From positions 97,388 to 161,387 of the forward strand of contig QKWP01000349.1 of NCBI GenBank assembly GCA_003550325.1: DNA of 64,000 nucleotides. The letters are read 5' to 3'. The DNA is from Gigaspora rosea (Eukaryota; Glomeromycota; Glomeromycetes; Diversisporales; Gigasporaceae). Positions 47,701 through 59,592 of this stretch are shown in pieces. Under the pieces are notes generated by a model. The model was not told the DNA's origin and made no database searches. It saw only the letters and a list, made by a program, of their open reading frames with translations. The stretch's first letter is position 1, and each line of letters opens with the position of its first letter. Both the position numbers and the translations under genes were made by a program.

Positions 47701-48458
47701 AGTTCTGAAATTTTCTTTTCCTCTATAGCTAAATATTTTTTTTTATTATGCTAATATATTTTGGCTTACTAAATAAAAATGTAGAAAAGATGGTTTTATA
47801 TATAATATAATAAAATTATTAAAATTGATCAAGTAGATTATAAAATATTTAAATTTTAAAATTTGCAACTATATAGAATTTTTATATGTTTGGAGGAAAA
47901 AAAGATTTCAAAACTATATAAAAGTTATATAATATATATAGTAATTTGCGCTCTAGTAACTATAAAATAATATTATCATTCTTATGTGGATTGCTAATTA
48001 AATTTCATAAAGAGGATAGTGTTTTATACTAAAAACATTGTATAAATAAATTTTATTATTTTATAAAGCAAAATAAGTGATATTTATACATATTTTAAGA
48101 AATTTAAAAGGCTTTATATATCCATGTGTTGGATTTAGATCGCAAGTGGGTCCATAGAAGTAAATTTCAGACGTGAAACATTCAAATATTCTGGTAAATT
48201 TGTCTAAAGGTTAAATCGTTTATCTTATTTAGAATTTATTCTTGTTTATATGTTTATTTTAATTAAAGCAATGACCAACGAAGACATTAATAAAAAATCA
48301 AACAATATATTAATATAAAAACCAACTTTACAGAAACTAGCACTTTTTTTAATGAATTTAAAATAGTTTATGATAATATTAAAGTTATTAATATTATTTT
48401 TTTTATAAATAAAAGGTTATTTTAAGATTTAATATTTAATAATAATAATATTAATAGT
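47701..48458. other. AT-rich intergenic DNA
   Basis: No gene was seen. Confidence 0.4.
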
Positions 48459-48921
48459 TTAATTCGTAATCCGTAAGTAAGAGGAAGAATTTGATTAATG
48501 ATCGACGTGGTGCATTTTATATTAATTATAGTAAAATTCATCGAATACGTCATAGTTTTGGTTAAACGATATCAAATATCTTGTGTAACAATAAATAAAT
48601 ACAACAAGTTAGTCAATGAAAGTCATACAAATCTTTTTTATTAAGCTGCCAAGCCCTTTTATTTTGTATGTTTTCGTGCTATTGCAAAAATGGCTGGAGA
48701 TTATAAGTATGAAAAGTCTTAAATTGTAATATAGTTCAACCTTCTTATATTAACATAAAGAACAAAATATTACAGCACGTCATAGACTTTATTCGACAAA
48801 TTCAAGTAAGTATCTGATTATTATATATCGCATAATGATTTTTCACATCAAATATTTTATTGAGCAAAAATTTTAATAGGACGCTTTGAATCATATAATA
48901 TAGCATATACGAATACTATAT

Positions 48922-51900
48922 TTATGCTATTCTATCTACTGGAACACATAACTCTTTCTTTGCTGATTCCTTTTTATATTCTTGATTATATTGTGTTATC
49001 CAATTTTCTACCGTCTTTATTTTTGGTATTTCATCTGCTTCTAATTCACCTATTTCTACTTTTTTTTGCAATTCTTCAAGCATCATAGAAGCAGTAAATC
49101 GATTTGTTTTATCTATGTCACCTGACAAAAAGTAGGTTTTAAGAAGTTGTTTGACTCGTTCAGTCATATGTTTTCCACCACCACGTTTACCATATTCTTG
49201 GCGTTCTCGAAGTTCCCACCCCGTATCAAAATAACTTGGCCTAGAAAAATAGTAAATTATTGGTATTTTATATATATATAGCTAAGTATAAATAAATTTA
49301 CTTACTTCAGCTCAATTTTTTCTTGATTATTTTTTGAACATATTACTCGACGCTTTTTTAATTTTGATGTAGGTATATCTATTGAAGATAAACTATCATC
49401 TATATTTTGCAATAATGTTCCTATATAATTTTTTGTTAGTAATATGAATGAAAAATAAAAATTGCAAGATAAATATTAGTATGTATACCTTTTACTTCTC
49501 TTTGTATTTCTTCTCCAATATCTTTTCATAATAGAGCTACTAAGTCACATTTATTTTCTTTATCGTCATGCACAATTTTTCTTTTTTTTAGCTCCGTTTT
49601 GACAGCTGTTTTGGACCATCAGTTTGGATCAGATACTAAAAATATAAAGCTAAGGTTAAAAGGAAGCAAGGCAAATATAGAATCTAACAAAAGCAAATAA
49701 TAGGATGATATATTATATAGTCCTGTTTCTTGCTTTTGCTATAGATGTTCTATACGATCTTTACCTTTGTTACTAGGTAATGGAATAGTCCATTCAGAAC
49801 TTGGTATAGTATGATTTGAGATTTTTGGATCAGGTTTTGTAAATTCTTGATCATTTATAGTTTTTTTAATATCAATAGGCGAAAAAGTATTCCAAGAACC
49901 AAAATTGGGTAAAGAGCGTGCACAAATATAACCCGATAATTCGCTACTTGTTGGCCAAACAAAGTGTGACCAATTAGTAATGCCTTCTAAGGTAGATATT
50001 ATTTTTTTTGTTTTTTTTGGTCGTTCACCAGGATTAATATTTGCAACTGACGTTCCTCTTATATCTTTGATTGCATCTACTATATCATCGCCATTTTGAA
50101 TATTATATCCAAGACGAATATGACGTTTTATAGAATGTGCAATCTAATAATTTTAGGAATTTTAGTTAATTGCAATTTTAATCAGCCCTAATATTAATCA
50201 TGACAAGATTATAAGGTAATTGCATTTCTAAAATTTTCTTATTGACAAATATGCATCAAATAACTAATTATTACTTGTGCATGATGAGAATCCACCATTG
50301 TTTTAGCCTCACCAGGCTCTAAAAAAATCCACGATCTGATTTCTATATTATACCACTTGAACCATTGGCTAATAATCATCATTAGTTCTTTATTATGGTA
50401 GTGCAGACCATTATCTGATAGAATTTCTACCCAGTGGAGTTTTCTTTCCATCGTAGAAAACAAAGCATCAAAAGAAGATGCAGTAAACCATGCATCTTGT
50501 GTTGAATCAGCCGACCAATGATCTAAAACTTCAATATTTAATAAGGTAGAATCATTAGTTTTTTTGTATATACTAGCAATGTGTGCAATATATATCCTTT
50601 TTTTCCAAAAAAATCTGATTTAACTTCTCGTGCTGATTGGGGCAAAATTTTCATTTTATAGTCAGCTATAATAATAGCACCATTTTCATCTAACCGAAGT
50701 AATGCTGCATTAAACTGCAAATTAAGATAAGTTTTTTTAGCTTGGTGAGCCCAGTAATATTGTAATTTTGCACGATTCTCAATTATTTTTTCTTTTTCAT
50801 TAGGAAGAATTTTCAGAATTTGTTAAAAAATAAAATCAACTTCGCTGCATTTTTCACAACGTTCTGAATGTTCATCATTGCAATTTCCAAATGCAAATTT
50901 TAAACAATGTTCAATACAATTATTGTGCTGAACAAGTCCTAAAGCATTTATTGTCAGTTCTTTTTCATATTCCCACTTCAAATGACGTTGAATTGCTTCA
51001 AGTTGAGATATTAATTCATTCTAATTATTCAAATTCAAATTTAAAAATTAATATTAATTAAATTTTTTATAACTATTTTAACATAGCGAACCTGTATCCC
51101 TTAGATTGTAACACAGGCAAATTTGCCTGCATATTTTAAAATTTTTAATAAAATTTTAAATATTGATTTTAGCCATATCTTTTCTAAGTAAAAAATATTC
51201 TTTAAGTTTTGTTTTAGTAACTTTGTTATAAAATTTTTTTAAAATCATTAGAAAACTTTAATATAATAAATGTTTAAAGTTCTTGTATTGGCATTTTTAC
51301 TATTAAAATTTTTCTTTAGATTTTTTCAAATTTTATATGTTCCCGTCTATAAAAAAAACTTTTACTTCTAATACAAGTCTTAATTTTTACAAGTAAATCA
51401 TTAAAGTTGCAATAATGAAAGTTGTCATCCTTTATATAAACTACAATATTGTCTTAAGAACTATAGTTCTAAAACTAAAACTAAATAAGATCGCAGAAAA
51501 ATTGTAATAAAATTTTTTAAAAAAATTTTTTCTTAAAATTATCTATTTTCAGCTTATATGTAACTATAATTTATTTTCTTATAATATAAAAACTAATTTT
51601 GCAAAAAAGTAATCCTTATTTTCAAATATAATTGTACAAAGTTTTATTTAATTATTTTAGTATTTTAAAAAAGTAAATCAGAGCTAAAAAAGTGCAAAAA
51701 CGCAGGCAAATTTGCCTGTGTTCTACTACAATCTAAGGGATAGTCTTTTTTTCAATTTTTTCACAAATCGTAATCATATCTTTAAAAACACCAAATTCAC
51801 ATTCGTTACAAATCAAGCATAGTCCACCAAGATCGTCACGATAAACAAATCTGCTATTTTCTAAACGAGTCATGAAAGCTGTTCGTTTTATTCCATTTGG

Positions 51901-53400
51901 ATACAATTCAGAAAACTGATGCTATAATGATTCTTTGGTATCTTTTAAATACATTACGGGCAAACCAGTTGCTGCATTGACTTTATAAGAACTCGGAGTC
52001 GCAACATTTTTGTCAAGCAAAAATGACATAAATTGGTTAAGCGATTCTTTTGATAATCGTACTCTAGTTATTTTGGGTTTACATAATGCAGGGCAACCTG
52101 GACCATTAGTAGTAGCATGTAATCGGTCATTGGATATGGTCTTTGAAGAAATCTGATATACAGTAGTATAAATATTCAGATTAGTATTATAATTTTTTTT
52201 GTATGTTTCAATTTTAAAATATACTAACTTACACTAAGTTTTTCTTCTAATTCAGCATAGGTAAAGGTATTTGCGATCATTGATAGAACTCGAATATATC
52301 CATCTTGTCCTCTCTTATTCATATTATACGAATTTTTAAAGCATTCCTATAATTTGTCGCTTGTATTATTTGGTGATAATGTTAGTAATCCTTGAGAATG
52401 CAGTTGGGCAAGAGTATGTTGGTCTTGTAATGCATTTAATGAACAACTTCAAAATTGAACCTATTTTTTTTTTTTGACCAAAAAAATTTTTATTAAAATA
52501 CGGTAATTGGTGAAATACTTGAAGTAATTCATTATGAGAATCATCAATATTTACCTTCGATTTATATTCTGTAAATAGTATTATATCGTGACAATCAGCT
52601 GCTTTAAGTAGTGCCCTCCATGCTCAAAGTTCACGATCATTAAAAATATATTGTGGGGGTAAATTGATGCTAAAGAACTATGAAATTCAATTATTGTACT
52701 TGAACTATTTTTCCAATCAATAAAAAACTTATGCCATTGAATACTAGAAATAGTATAATGGTGAAGAAAATTATTGTAAAGATGATTCATAATATTTTTG
52801 TTATGCCAATAAGTTTCATCGCATTTAGGAATTCGTTGTTCAGACAAAACTTGATGTGTTAACGGATGTTCCAATCCAAAAAGTTGTGTTCCACGAAATT
52901 TTTTTAATTTTTTAGATGCCTTCCAGACTTCATTTGGAGTTTTATCAATAAAAAGATATTTTGACACACCGTCTTGATAAATTTCAATATGACATCCATC
53001 GAAATCAATACGTTGAATATATATTACACATTTGCTCAAGTGATTACCAGTAAACATTGCAGTATAACCAACTCCAGCCCCGATTTCATTAACTTCATTA
53101 GGACATCCCAAAGCAGTTATATATATATTATATTTGTCAACCCTTATCAGAAATGGACGAAATTCGATACCAGTCAGTGATTGCTCTAATATATTAGGGT
53201 CATCCCAACCTAAAACTTGTGGGCCAGAAAAATTTGTATGACTATTTTGACATACGCGTCTATATAAAGATGTGATTGCAGGGCTAGGTGTCTTTTCAAT
53301 ATTACTAGATTTTAGTCCAACTTGACACCGATAACCAGGTTGATGTTCATGTTTTTCATTTCCTTCTACTGTAAAACTTGAGTATAAAAGTTTTTATTGC
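48922..53400 (-). pseudogene. DDE transposase-like protein, multi-exon, decayed
   Basis: Minus-strand order: an N-terminal domain (53390-52581) with HQPGYRCQVGLKSSN, GIEFRPFLIRVDKYNIYITA and GTQLFGLEHPLT; then HNELLQVFHQLPYFNKNFFG; cysteine-rich pieces (LCLICNECEFGVF near 51800; CIEHCLKFAFGNCNDEHSER near 50890); then the catalytic core with LRLDENGAIIIADYKMKILP (50720-50538), EILSDNGLHYHNKELMMII (50463-50239) and DSHHAQV. After an intron come HIRLGYNIQNGDDIVDAIKD and GERPKKTKKI, then a SAP-like piece WSKTAVKTELKKRKI (near 49600) and a C-terminal WELRERQEYGKRGGGKHMTE to the stop at 48922. The D in IADYKM and D in SDNG are candidate catalytic acids. Stops interrupt at several places (near 50823, 52625, 49540, 49615). 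Confidence 0.6.
51095..51742. mobile_element. 648-bp MITE nested in the transposase gene
   Basis: TATCCCTTAGATTGTAACAC and the complement of CTACAATCTAAGGGATA are terminal repeats with TA at the edges. Each end also carries the palindrome CAGGCAAATTTGCCTG. The element separates the ICEKIEKK piece from the NELISQLEAIQRHLKW piece of the host gene. Confidence 0.85.
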
Positions 53401-53971
53401 TTATTTCTAAAACAGTCTGCTATCCAACACGTATTGGATAAAGATAAACTCTATTTTCCAACTCTTTTTCATCTCGTGTAGTCCACCAGCTGCAAATATC
53501 AATACTATAGTGCAAACGGGAATAATAGCATTAAGAAAAATCAATTTTATATTTAATTGAGGTCGCTTGTTAGTCATGAAGTAAAAATACAAAGCTTTGT
53601 AATATAAAATCAGATGAAATTATTGGTTTCAAAAAGTAAACAGTAAGATCGCGCGACAATTTAAGAATCAGGTAAAAAAACAACTTCGTCTACTTTTATT
53701 GCAAAATTTTCATCAATCTTTTGAATTTTTTTTTTTTTAATGTCAACGATTAAACTATCAGTAAATAAATTGACATAATTCGAATTTCAAAATAAAAAAA
53801 ATGAATTGTAAGTGTTTGGAATTCTGAGGTTTAACGGTAGTAGTTTATAAAGTAAGTGATTCATAAAAAGTATCAGCATTTAGAAATGAAATCCATTATT
53901 TAAAAAAAAACTAACTTGAAATTCATAATAGAAGTGGTATAATAGTAACTAACTTGTCGTAACTATAAATG

Positions 53972-54085
53972 AGTTACGGCAAAAAATGCTGTATTTATAG
54001 TTACGGCAAAAAATGCTGTATTTATAGTTACGGCAAAAAAATGCTGTATTTATAGTTACGGTAAAAAATGCAAAATGCGTTACAC
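53972..54085. repeat. 27-bp tandem repeat, four copies
   Basis: AGTTACGGCAAAAAATGCTG units start at 53972, 53999, 54026 and 54054. The minus-strand reading frame across it is only the repeat (YKYSIFCRN). Confidence 0.9.
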
Positions 54086-54349
54086 CTGCATCGATAAATG
54101 CAAAAATTGCAAAAAAATGGCGTAAACAGCTTTTTTTTATTTTATAGATCAACCGACCTGGGTTAGAACATTGTAAAAAATAGCCAGAAAGTCTAAATTC
54201 TTAAGTTTATAATAAAAAATTTAAGTAATCTAATTTTTGGTTCGAGATTATTGAGTACTAATAAATTTATTATATTAATTATCCCTGCTGATCATTAATG
54301 ATGATCTTCTGATTACTCCCGGATTACGAATTAATAATTATAAATTATT

Positions 54350-54600
54350 ATAAGATAATCATATGATTACTGTTTAAGATTATTTTAAGATGTTTTTAAG
54401 ATTTTATTAAGATTTTTTTAAGATAATTATAAGATTATTTTAAGATTATTATAAGATTATTATAAGATTATTTTAAGATTGTTTTAAGATTATTATAAGA
54501 TAAGACTATTATAAGATTATTTTAAGATTATTATAAGATTATTATGAGTATTATAAGATTATTATAAAATATAATTTTGATAATTTTATTATAATCTTTA
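54350..54600. repeat. (TAAGATTATT)n simple repeat
   Basis: Irregular TAAGATTATTTTAAGATTAT repetition between the right transposon end and copy 2 of the segmental duplication. Confidence 0.85.
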
Positions 54601-54648
54601 AGATTATAATAACTTAATGAATAAAAATTAGGTAGTTTCTGTAAAGAA

Positions 54649-55975
54649 TATTACTATATCCAACCTGAGATCTATATCGATTAACTAATCAAGCTGTAAA
54701 TGTCTAACAAATAAAAAAAATCACATACAAAAAATTACAGAAAACATAAAAAATAGTGTGGAAGCATTTTATCTATAATGTTTGCCCAACTTCAACTAGT
54801 TCCAACTTTAATTTTAATTTATACTTCACTTTAGATATGCTTCCATACATGAGAATTTGAAAAGAGTCTGACAATATTTCTATGAAAGTGCACATCGTTA
54901 ATTAAACTTTAACTTGCATAATAATTTATCGTAGTTGAGTACACAAATTTTTATTTTTTATTCTTTTTTGATTTTATTTATAAATGCAAATATCGATACT
55001 ATAGCTTATATTCTATACCTATGCCTATTAAGAAATTTTATGAATTGGATACGCATCAAAATTTTTAATTGATATCAGACATAAAAAAAGCAAACATCCT
55101 GTGCAAAATCTGTTTTAGTTTCTCCTGTTTTAAAAACATACCAGGAGGTCCCAACTGGTTCAAACTGACTACCAGGATTTTGGGCTTGAATGGAAGTTGG
55201 AACAAAAAAAGCATTCGGGTGTATACCGGTATTTCTAATTGTATCACGTGCATTAAAAAGTTCTTCTAAATCTTTAAAATGAAAGACACACATTGAATTT
55301 TTATCTCTCCTGTGATTTACAGGAAGATTAATAGTTGCAAAGGAGTTCATAACATTATTATATGCCCCTGGCCGTTTTGGGTAATCCATTGCCCGTTTGG
55401 AACAATAACCAAAACGGGATCGAGTTCTTCGACGTCAAAAAATAAGCCCTTATATCTTTTAATTTCTTTTTTACTTGCTTTGGGAAAAATTTTTGCAAGA
55501 GCTTAAAAAAATTTGATCTTATTTTAGATTGTAATATAAAGACTAAAAATAATTCTTGTTATTTATCTTTCTACTTAACTTTTTCTAAATCGGATTCTTG
55601 TGGTTTAAAAATACTGTAAAAAATTTCTCTTATGATGCAAAAGCTGGTTAATAAGAATAATGATTAAATATTAGTGAAAGGTTGTTTTTATTGATTGAAA
55701 ATTTAGACCAAATACTCATGAATAATTTCGTTGATTATTACCCTGCCATTGAAATCCACACGGGAGAGGTTATCCAAACTATAAAAATGATATAAGGTAA
55801 AGCGACCAACTGGCAAAAGATGTTTATTAGTTGCATTCTTTTCTAATCTTAATAAGGGGAAGGGTGAAATCTGTACGTATGACCGGTACTAAACAAGGTT
55901 TGTTATATATGTACGTACGTATGGCCATAATATTATGTAATTTCAGCTGTGATTGTGTTATTATAACGATATTTA
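54649..55975. repeat. segmental duplication, copy 2
   Basis: Direct copy of 40213-41545, including the GTACGTACGTAT motif and the pseudogene. It starts immediately after the simple repeat and ends near GTGTTATTATAACGATATTT. Confidence 0.85.
55075..55760 (-). pseudogene. uncharacterised multi-exon gene, copy 2
   Basis: It has the same order as copy 1. The exon FKPQESDLEK is followed by TTAAGTAG, where copy 1 has GTAAGTAG, so the splice donor is lost. LAKIFPKASKKEIKRYKGLF and DPVLVIVPNGQWITQNGQG are intact here (copy 1 has a TGA at the Q), but two bases are missing in the C run that follows (GCCCCTGG against GCCCCCTGG in copy 1 shifts the frame). The last frame runs from MDYPKRPGAYNNVMNSFATI to the stop at 55075 without interruption. 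Function unknown. Confidence 0.6.
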
Positions 55976-57120
55976 ATTAAAAATAATAGCGTATTTAATT
56001 GTAATAGTGTAATTAATTATTCTCACGTATCTCCTCTGATGTGATTATGATTGTTTACTGCAAAAAATTTTGATAAATTATTTTTCTAATCATTTTTATT
56101 GTCGTGACCAATCTTTAGCCATTTTTGATGCTAAAGTCATGTCCTTTTCCTCATTTCAATCAAATACTATATCTGTGATTAGCGACATAGTTCGGTATGG
56201 GATTGTCGGCGAGGATCAGAATACTCCTCTAAACTAATAGCAAAATCTAACCGCAACATTTTTATTTTTTTTTCAAGCTAGTGATGCTAGGATCTAATAG
56301 AGTTTACATACAACTAATCTTGATTCATTTTTTTTTCAGAAAATTTCAGAAAATTTCAGAAACCAGTTTTGTGACTCGAGGTGCAGCGAATCACTTCGAT
56401 GTAATCACCTGATCCTTACTTCTGTATACCTCATCTATACAGTAAACTATCTCTAAGTGCACCCTCTATGCGGAACTTTTTATCTAAATGCAATTTTAAC
56501 TTCGGACCCAAGTACTTTTTGGTATATGTTTTGTCTCTATAAATGCAATTTTTCTTAATTGTACGGTACTAAACATTGGCAAATCGAAGGTCCCATGACA
56601 CATGACATGTCGAACTGCGGTTAAAAATTACTTGTTATACTGCCCATACACGATCCGGTGCCAAGATCTCCCCAATAAGACTATACCTTAAGAGGTAGAG
56701 TCTCTTGTGTTGTTGGGGTTTGAAAGCTTTCCTTCAAGACCAAATCGGGTAAAATGTGCGGCCATGTTGTTAAAATCTCATGATAATAAACGAATCAAAC
56801 ACACAATTGATGTAAGAGTTAGTGATGGGTTATAACTAAAAATAGAAAGTGATTAAGATTCGATTGATATTTTGTGATGGGTTTAGATCTAAAAAATTCC
56901 CTCCGCGTGTGATTTAATTTTAATTTTGGACCTTCATGCAAAAAGGAGGAAGACAGATGTTGCTTGCATAAATAAAAATAAAGTTGTCGTTCTTTTGTTC
57001 TCACAATATATCTGATACGCCTTTGCCTTGCCAAATCGTACCGCCTCTCACCATTGGGTATATTATCGTGTGGTGTTGTTTGTTTTGGTAGTGATTGAAT
57101 ATTTCGTGTCGCCACCCAGT
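55976..57120. other. spacer with LTR-element internal remnant
   Basis: Mostly unassigned. The minus-strand frame 57115-56819 (MATRNIQSLPKQTTPHDNIP) directly follows the LTR-like sequence and may be the start of its internal region. An inverted repeat CCTTCAAGACCAAATC near 56730 pairs with GATTTGGTCTTGAAGG near 57655. Confidence 0.35.
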
Positions 57121-57367
57121 TGTCTTCAACAATAGATATTGTGGAGCGAGTTGCTGAGCAAGACCATTCATAAGTCAGCGAGCAAACAGTCCCAGTTATC
57201 TCACGTCTTCATTTCTTCTCCTTCTTATATGTACAGTTGAACCTCTTACGAGGTACGGGTAACCACCGCAAGAAAAAAAAACACAATCACACAATCAACC
57301 ATGCAACAAGTCCAATAGGTTAGAGGCATAACGATTTGTCAAGGTAAGGTTTATCAGGCTTGTTACA
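57121..57367 (-). mobile_element. possible solo LTR or LTR fragment
   Basis: Read on the minus strand it starts TGTAACAAGCCTG and ends TTGAAGACA, giving TG...CA ends, and holds a TATAAGAAGG core. Two bases later comes TGGGTGGCGACACG, which begins with TGG like a tRNA-complementary primer-binding site. No second LTR or pol domain was found nearby, so this is a remnant at best. Confidence 0.4.
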
Positions 57368-59592
57368 GGAACGATTTTTAGGGCAAAGCGAGTGAAGATT
57401 TTGGATCAGAAGTCTGTGTTAAAAATTCGGCACAATTATAAAATTTTTTTATACAGGAATGTTTTATTTTATTTTTTTTGGATATTGTACAATAATTGTT
57501 AATTTTTGTGCACATGCACAACGAATTTTAACATTGCTAACGATGCCCTCTTTAGTTACAATCAACACTAATCCCTACATTATTTTTACCTTATCTGATT
57601 TCCTATCATGAGATTTTAACGACAATTTGACACGGTTATACGTTTTACCTGATTTGGTCTTGAAGGAAATTATTTTAAGCCCGATAATACAAGAAATCGC
57701 GGTGTACTTTACCCTTTACGGTATAGTCCCATCACCATCTTAATCTCGTTAAACAAAGAAGTTTTACAATTCATTCCTCTGGTGGCTACTCTCTCCATAG
57801 TGGTTTTGGGGCAATCAGAATAACGATCTTATACCAATTTCTTCGCGATTGCTTGGAGGTTCCTTATCCGACTCGGGGCTTCGAAGGCCTAGCTTGTTTA
57901 AAGTCTGCAAGGACCTTTGCACTAGATCGCGCACAGTAGGGATGTTAAGTGATCTGGTTCATACCGACCAGTCCTATAATCTTATGATATTTAGGTCTTC
58001 TAATTGACTAATTTACGTCGATCTAAATGTGATTACTCAATTAAATCCATTCAATTAAAACACAATACTCGTTCACTATTGTTCTATACAAAAACCATTG
58101 GCGTAGAGTATAGATGGATTTTTGGTAGGGTTTATATTTTCAAATTGAGACCCCCAAATTTCACCATAATCCGATTTCACGATCATCCGCGACATAATAA
58201 TATCCCAAATAAGTTTATTAATTCTTTACCTGATAAAAATAATTAGTTATACAAATAAGGGAATTACATGTGTAAGCGCAGTGCATTAATTTCGCGTCGA
58301 CGCTAAATTTTCCACGTAGACGCTAAATCATTAGTGCGGACGCTAAATTTGTAGCTTAGACGCTGTTGAAAATCAAAAATGTATATTAGACCTTCAAAAA
58401 TAATAAAGCTGCCATAAGTTCCATGTCCGCTTTCAAATAATAATATAATAAAAGTAAAGTACTTATCTCTTGAAATTCGACTTGTAACTTTAATAATCAT
58501 TCGTAACTTCAATTCAACGGACTGAATTGACTTGTAACCTAGAATCGGCTTTATTAAGACTCGAATTTGTGTGTCACAGACTTTGTCAGCTTGGTCACGT
58601 GATAACGTCCAAAATTTATCTTCGTCTCAAAAGTTCTTTTGTGGATATCATATCGACTGATTTGATTTTTTGGGCCTTTTTTTTGATAAACTGTTACACG
58701 AAATTTTGCTCCTAAGTGACATTAAAAACAAACAAACGAAGCACTTGTTACAACTAACAAAAGAGCTTTTTTGACGTCTAGACAAGTTAAAAAAACCAAT
58801 AAAATTCAATAAGAGTGCTATGCTAAGCTGTAGAAAGAAGTACTTTTACCGATTGTTGAAATACTCGGATGTTTTAGGAAAGGGACGATGGGTTATGATG
58901 AGTTGGCAACTTCAAGGATAAACTCGGAAACAAATTTTTTTAAAAAAAATTGACCATTTTAACATACTTTTGAGCTTATAATTAAATATATAAGCACCAT
59001 AATTTTCTATATTTAATTATAAATACAAGGTTAGTTAAAAAGGCCGTTCTTATCTGTTATGAAAATTCGCACTGTACTAAATTTTACGTACGAAATTTCG
59101 TTGATAATCCTCAATCATGATTGGTTGATTTTGTGGTCAAAACAAATCGGCCGGTATCAGATATGTTATTAGCATCGTCAGCGTCATTCAGCTATTTTGA
59201 AATAATTTACTACCGGTAGCCTTTTTCCCGGAGTTCCGGGAAAATTCTAAACCTCCTCCGCATATATATTATCTGATCATTATTGCATTAGTAACATCAT
59301 TCTTACTGTATAGATCTACCTACTTAATCCTTCGTACACGATTGGAATTTATTGTCTATACTGTTTATTCGCTCTCCCAATCAACCATTACACTACGTAC
59401 TATAGCAAGTTCAAGTACATAAGTATTGAAACTCTGGGTTTACAAATTTAATTAAAACTTATATACGAAAAAAAAAAAGGCGATTAAAAACTTTGAAAGA
59501 CTTCAAACGGACTTCTTGAAAAAGGAAATGACATGAAGGTTTCGATCTCTGGAAAATTTTGATGACCAATTTATTTTTAATCTTATTTTAAT
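57368..59592. other. intergenic DNA without a recognised gene
   Basis: It holds the GACGCTAAAT repeat (58295-58365) and AT-rich stretches. Short frames at 58004-58246 and 58527-58715 lack any motif and I do not call them genes. Confidence 0.35.
58295..58365. repeat. four-copy GACGCTAAAT short repeat
   Basis: GACGCTAAAT (or GACGCTGTTG in the last) recurs at intervals of about 20 bp with unlike spacers. Confidence 0.7.

Larger units (their letters stand above)
48459..54334. mobile_element. 5.9-kb DDE DNA transposon with terminal inverted repeats
   Basis: TTAATTCGTAATCCG at 48459-48473 is exactly complementary to CGGATTACGAATTAA at 54320-54334. The similarity continues inward with gaps to ATTAATGATC (about 48495 and 54294). 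The only long coding remnant inside is the minus-strand transposase-like gene (48922-53400). The element also contains a 648-bp MITE and a 27-bp tandem repeat. Confidence 0.6.

Noticed and set aside
53972..54085. CRISPR-like array
   Set aside because: Units follow each other directly with no spacers; it is a plain tandem repeat in a eukaryotic genome.
58004..58246. 80-codon plus-strand frame
   Set aside because: No recognisable motif or splice context; I suspect repeat DNA.
58295..58365. CRISPR-like or operator array of GACGCTAAAT
   Set aside because: The unit is only 10 bp and there are four copies; no associated genes.
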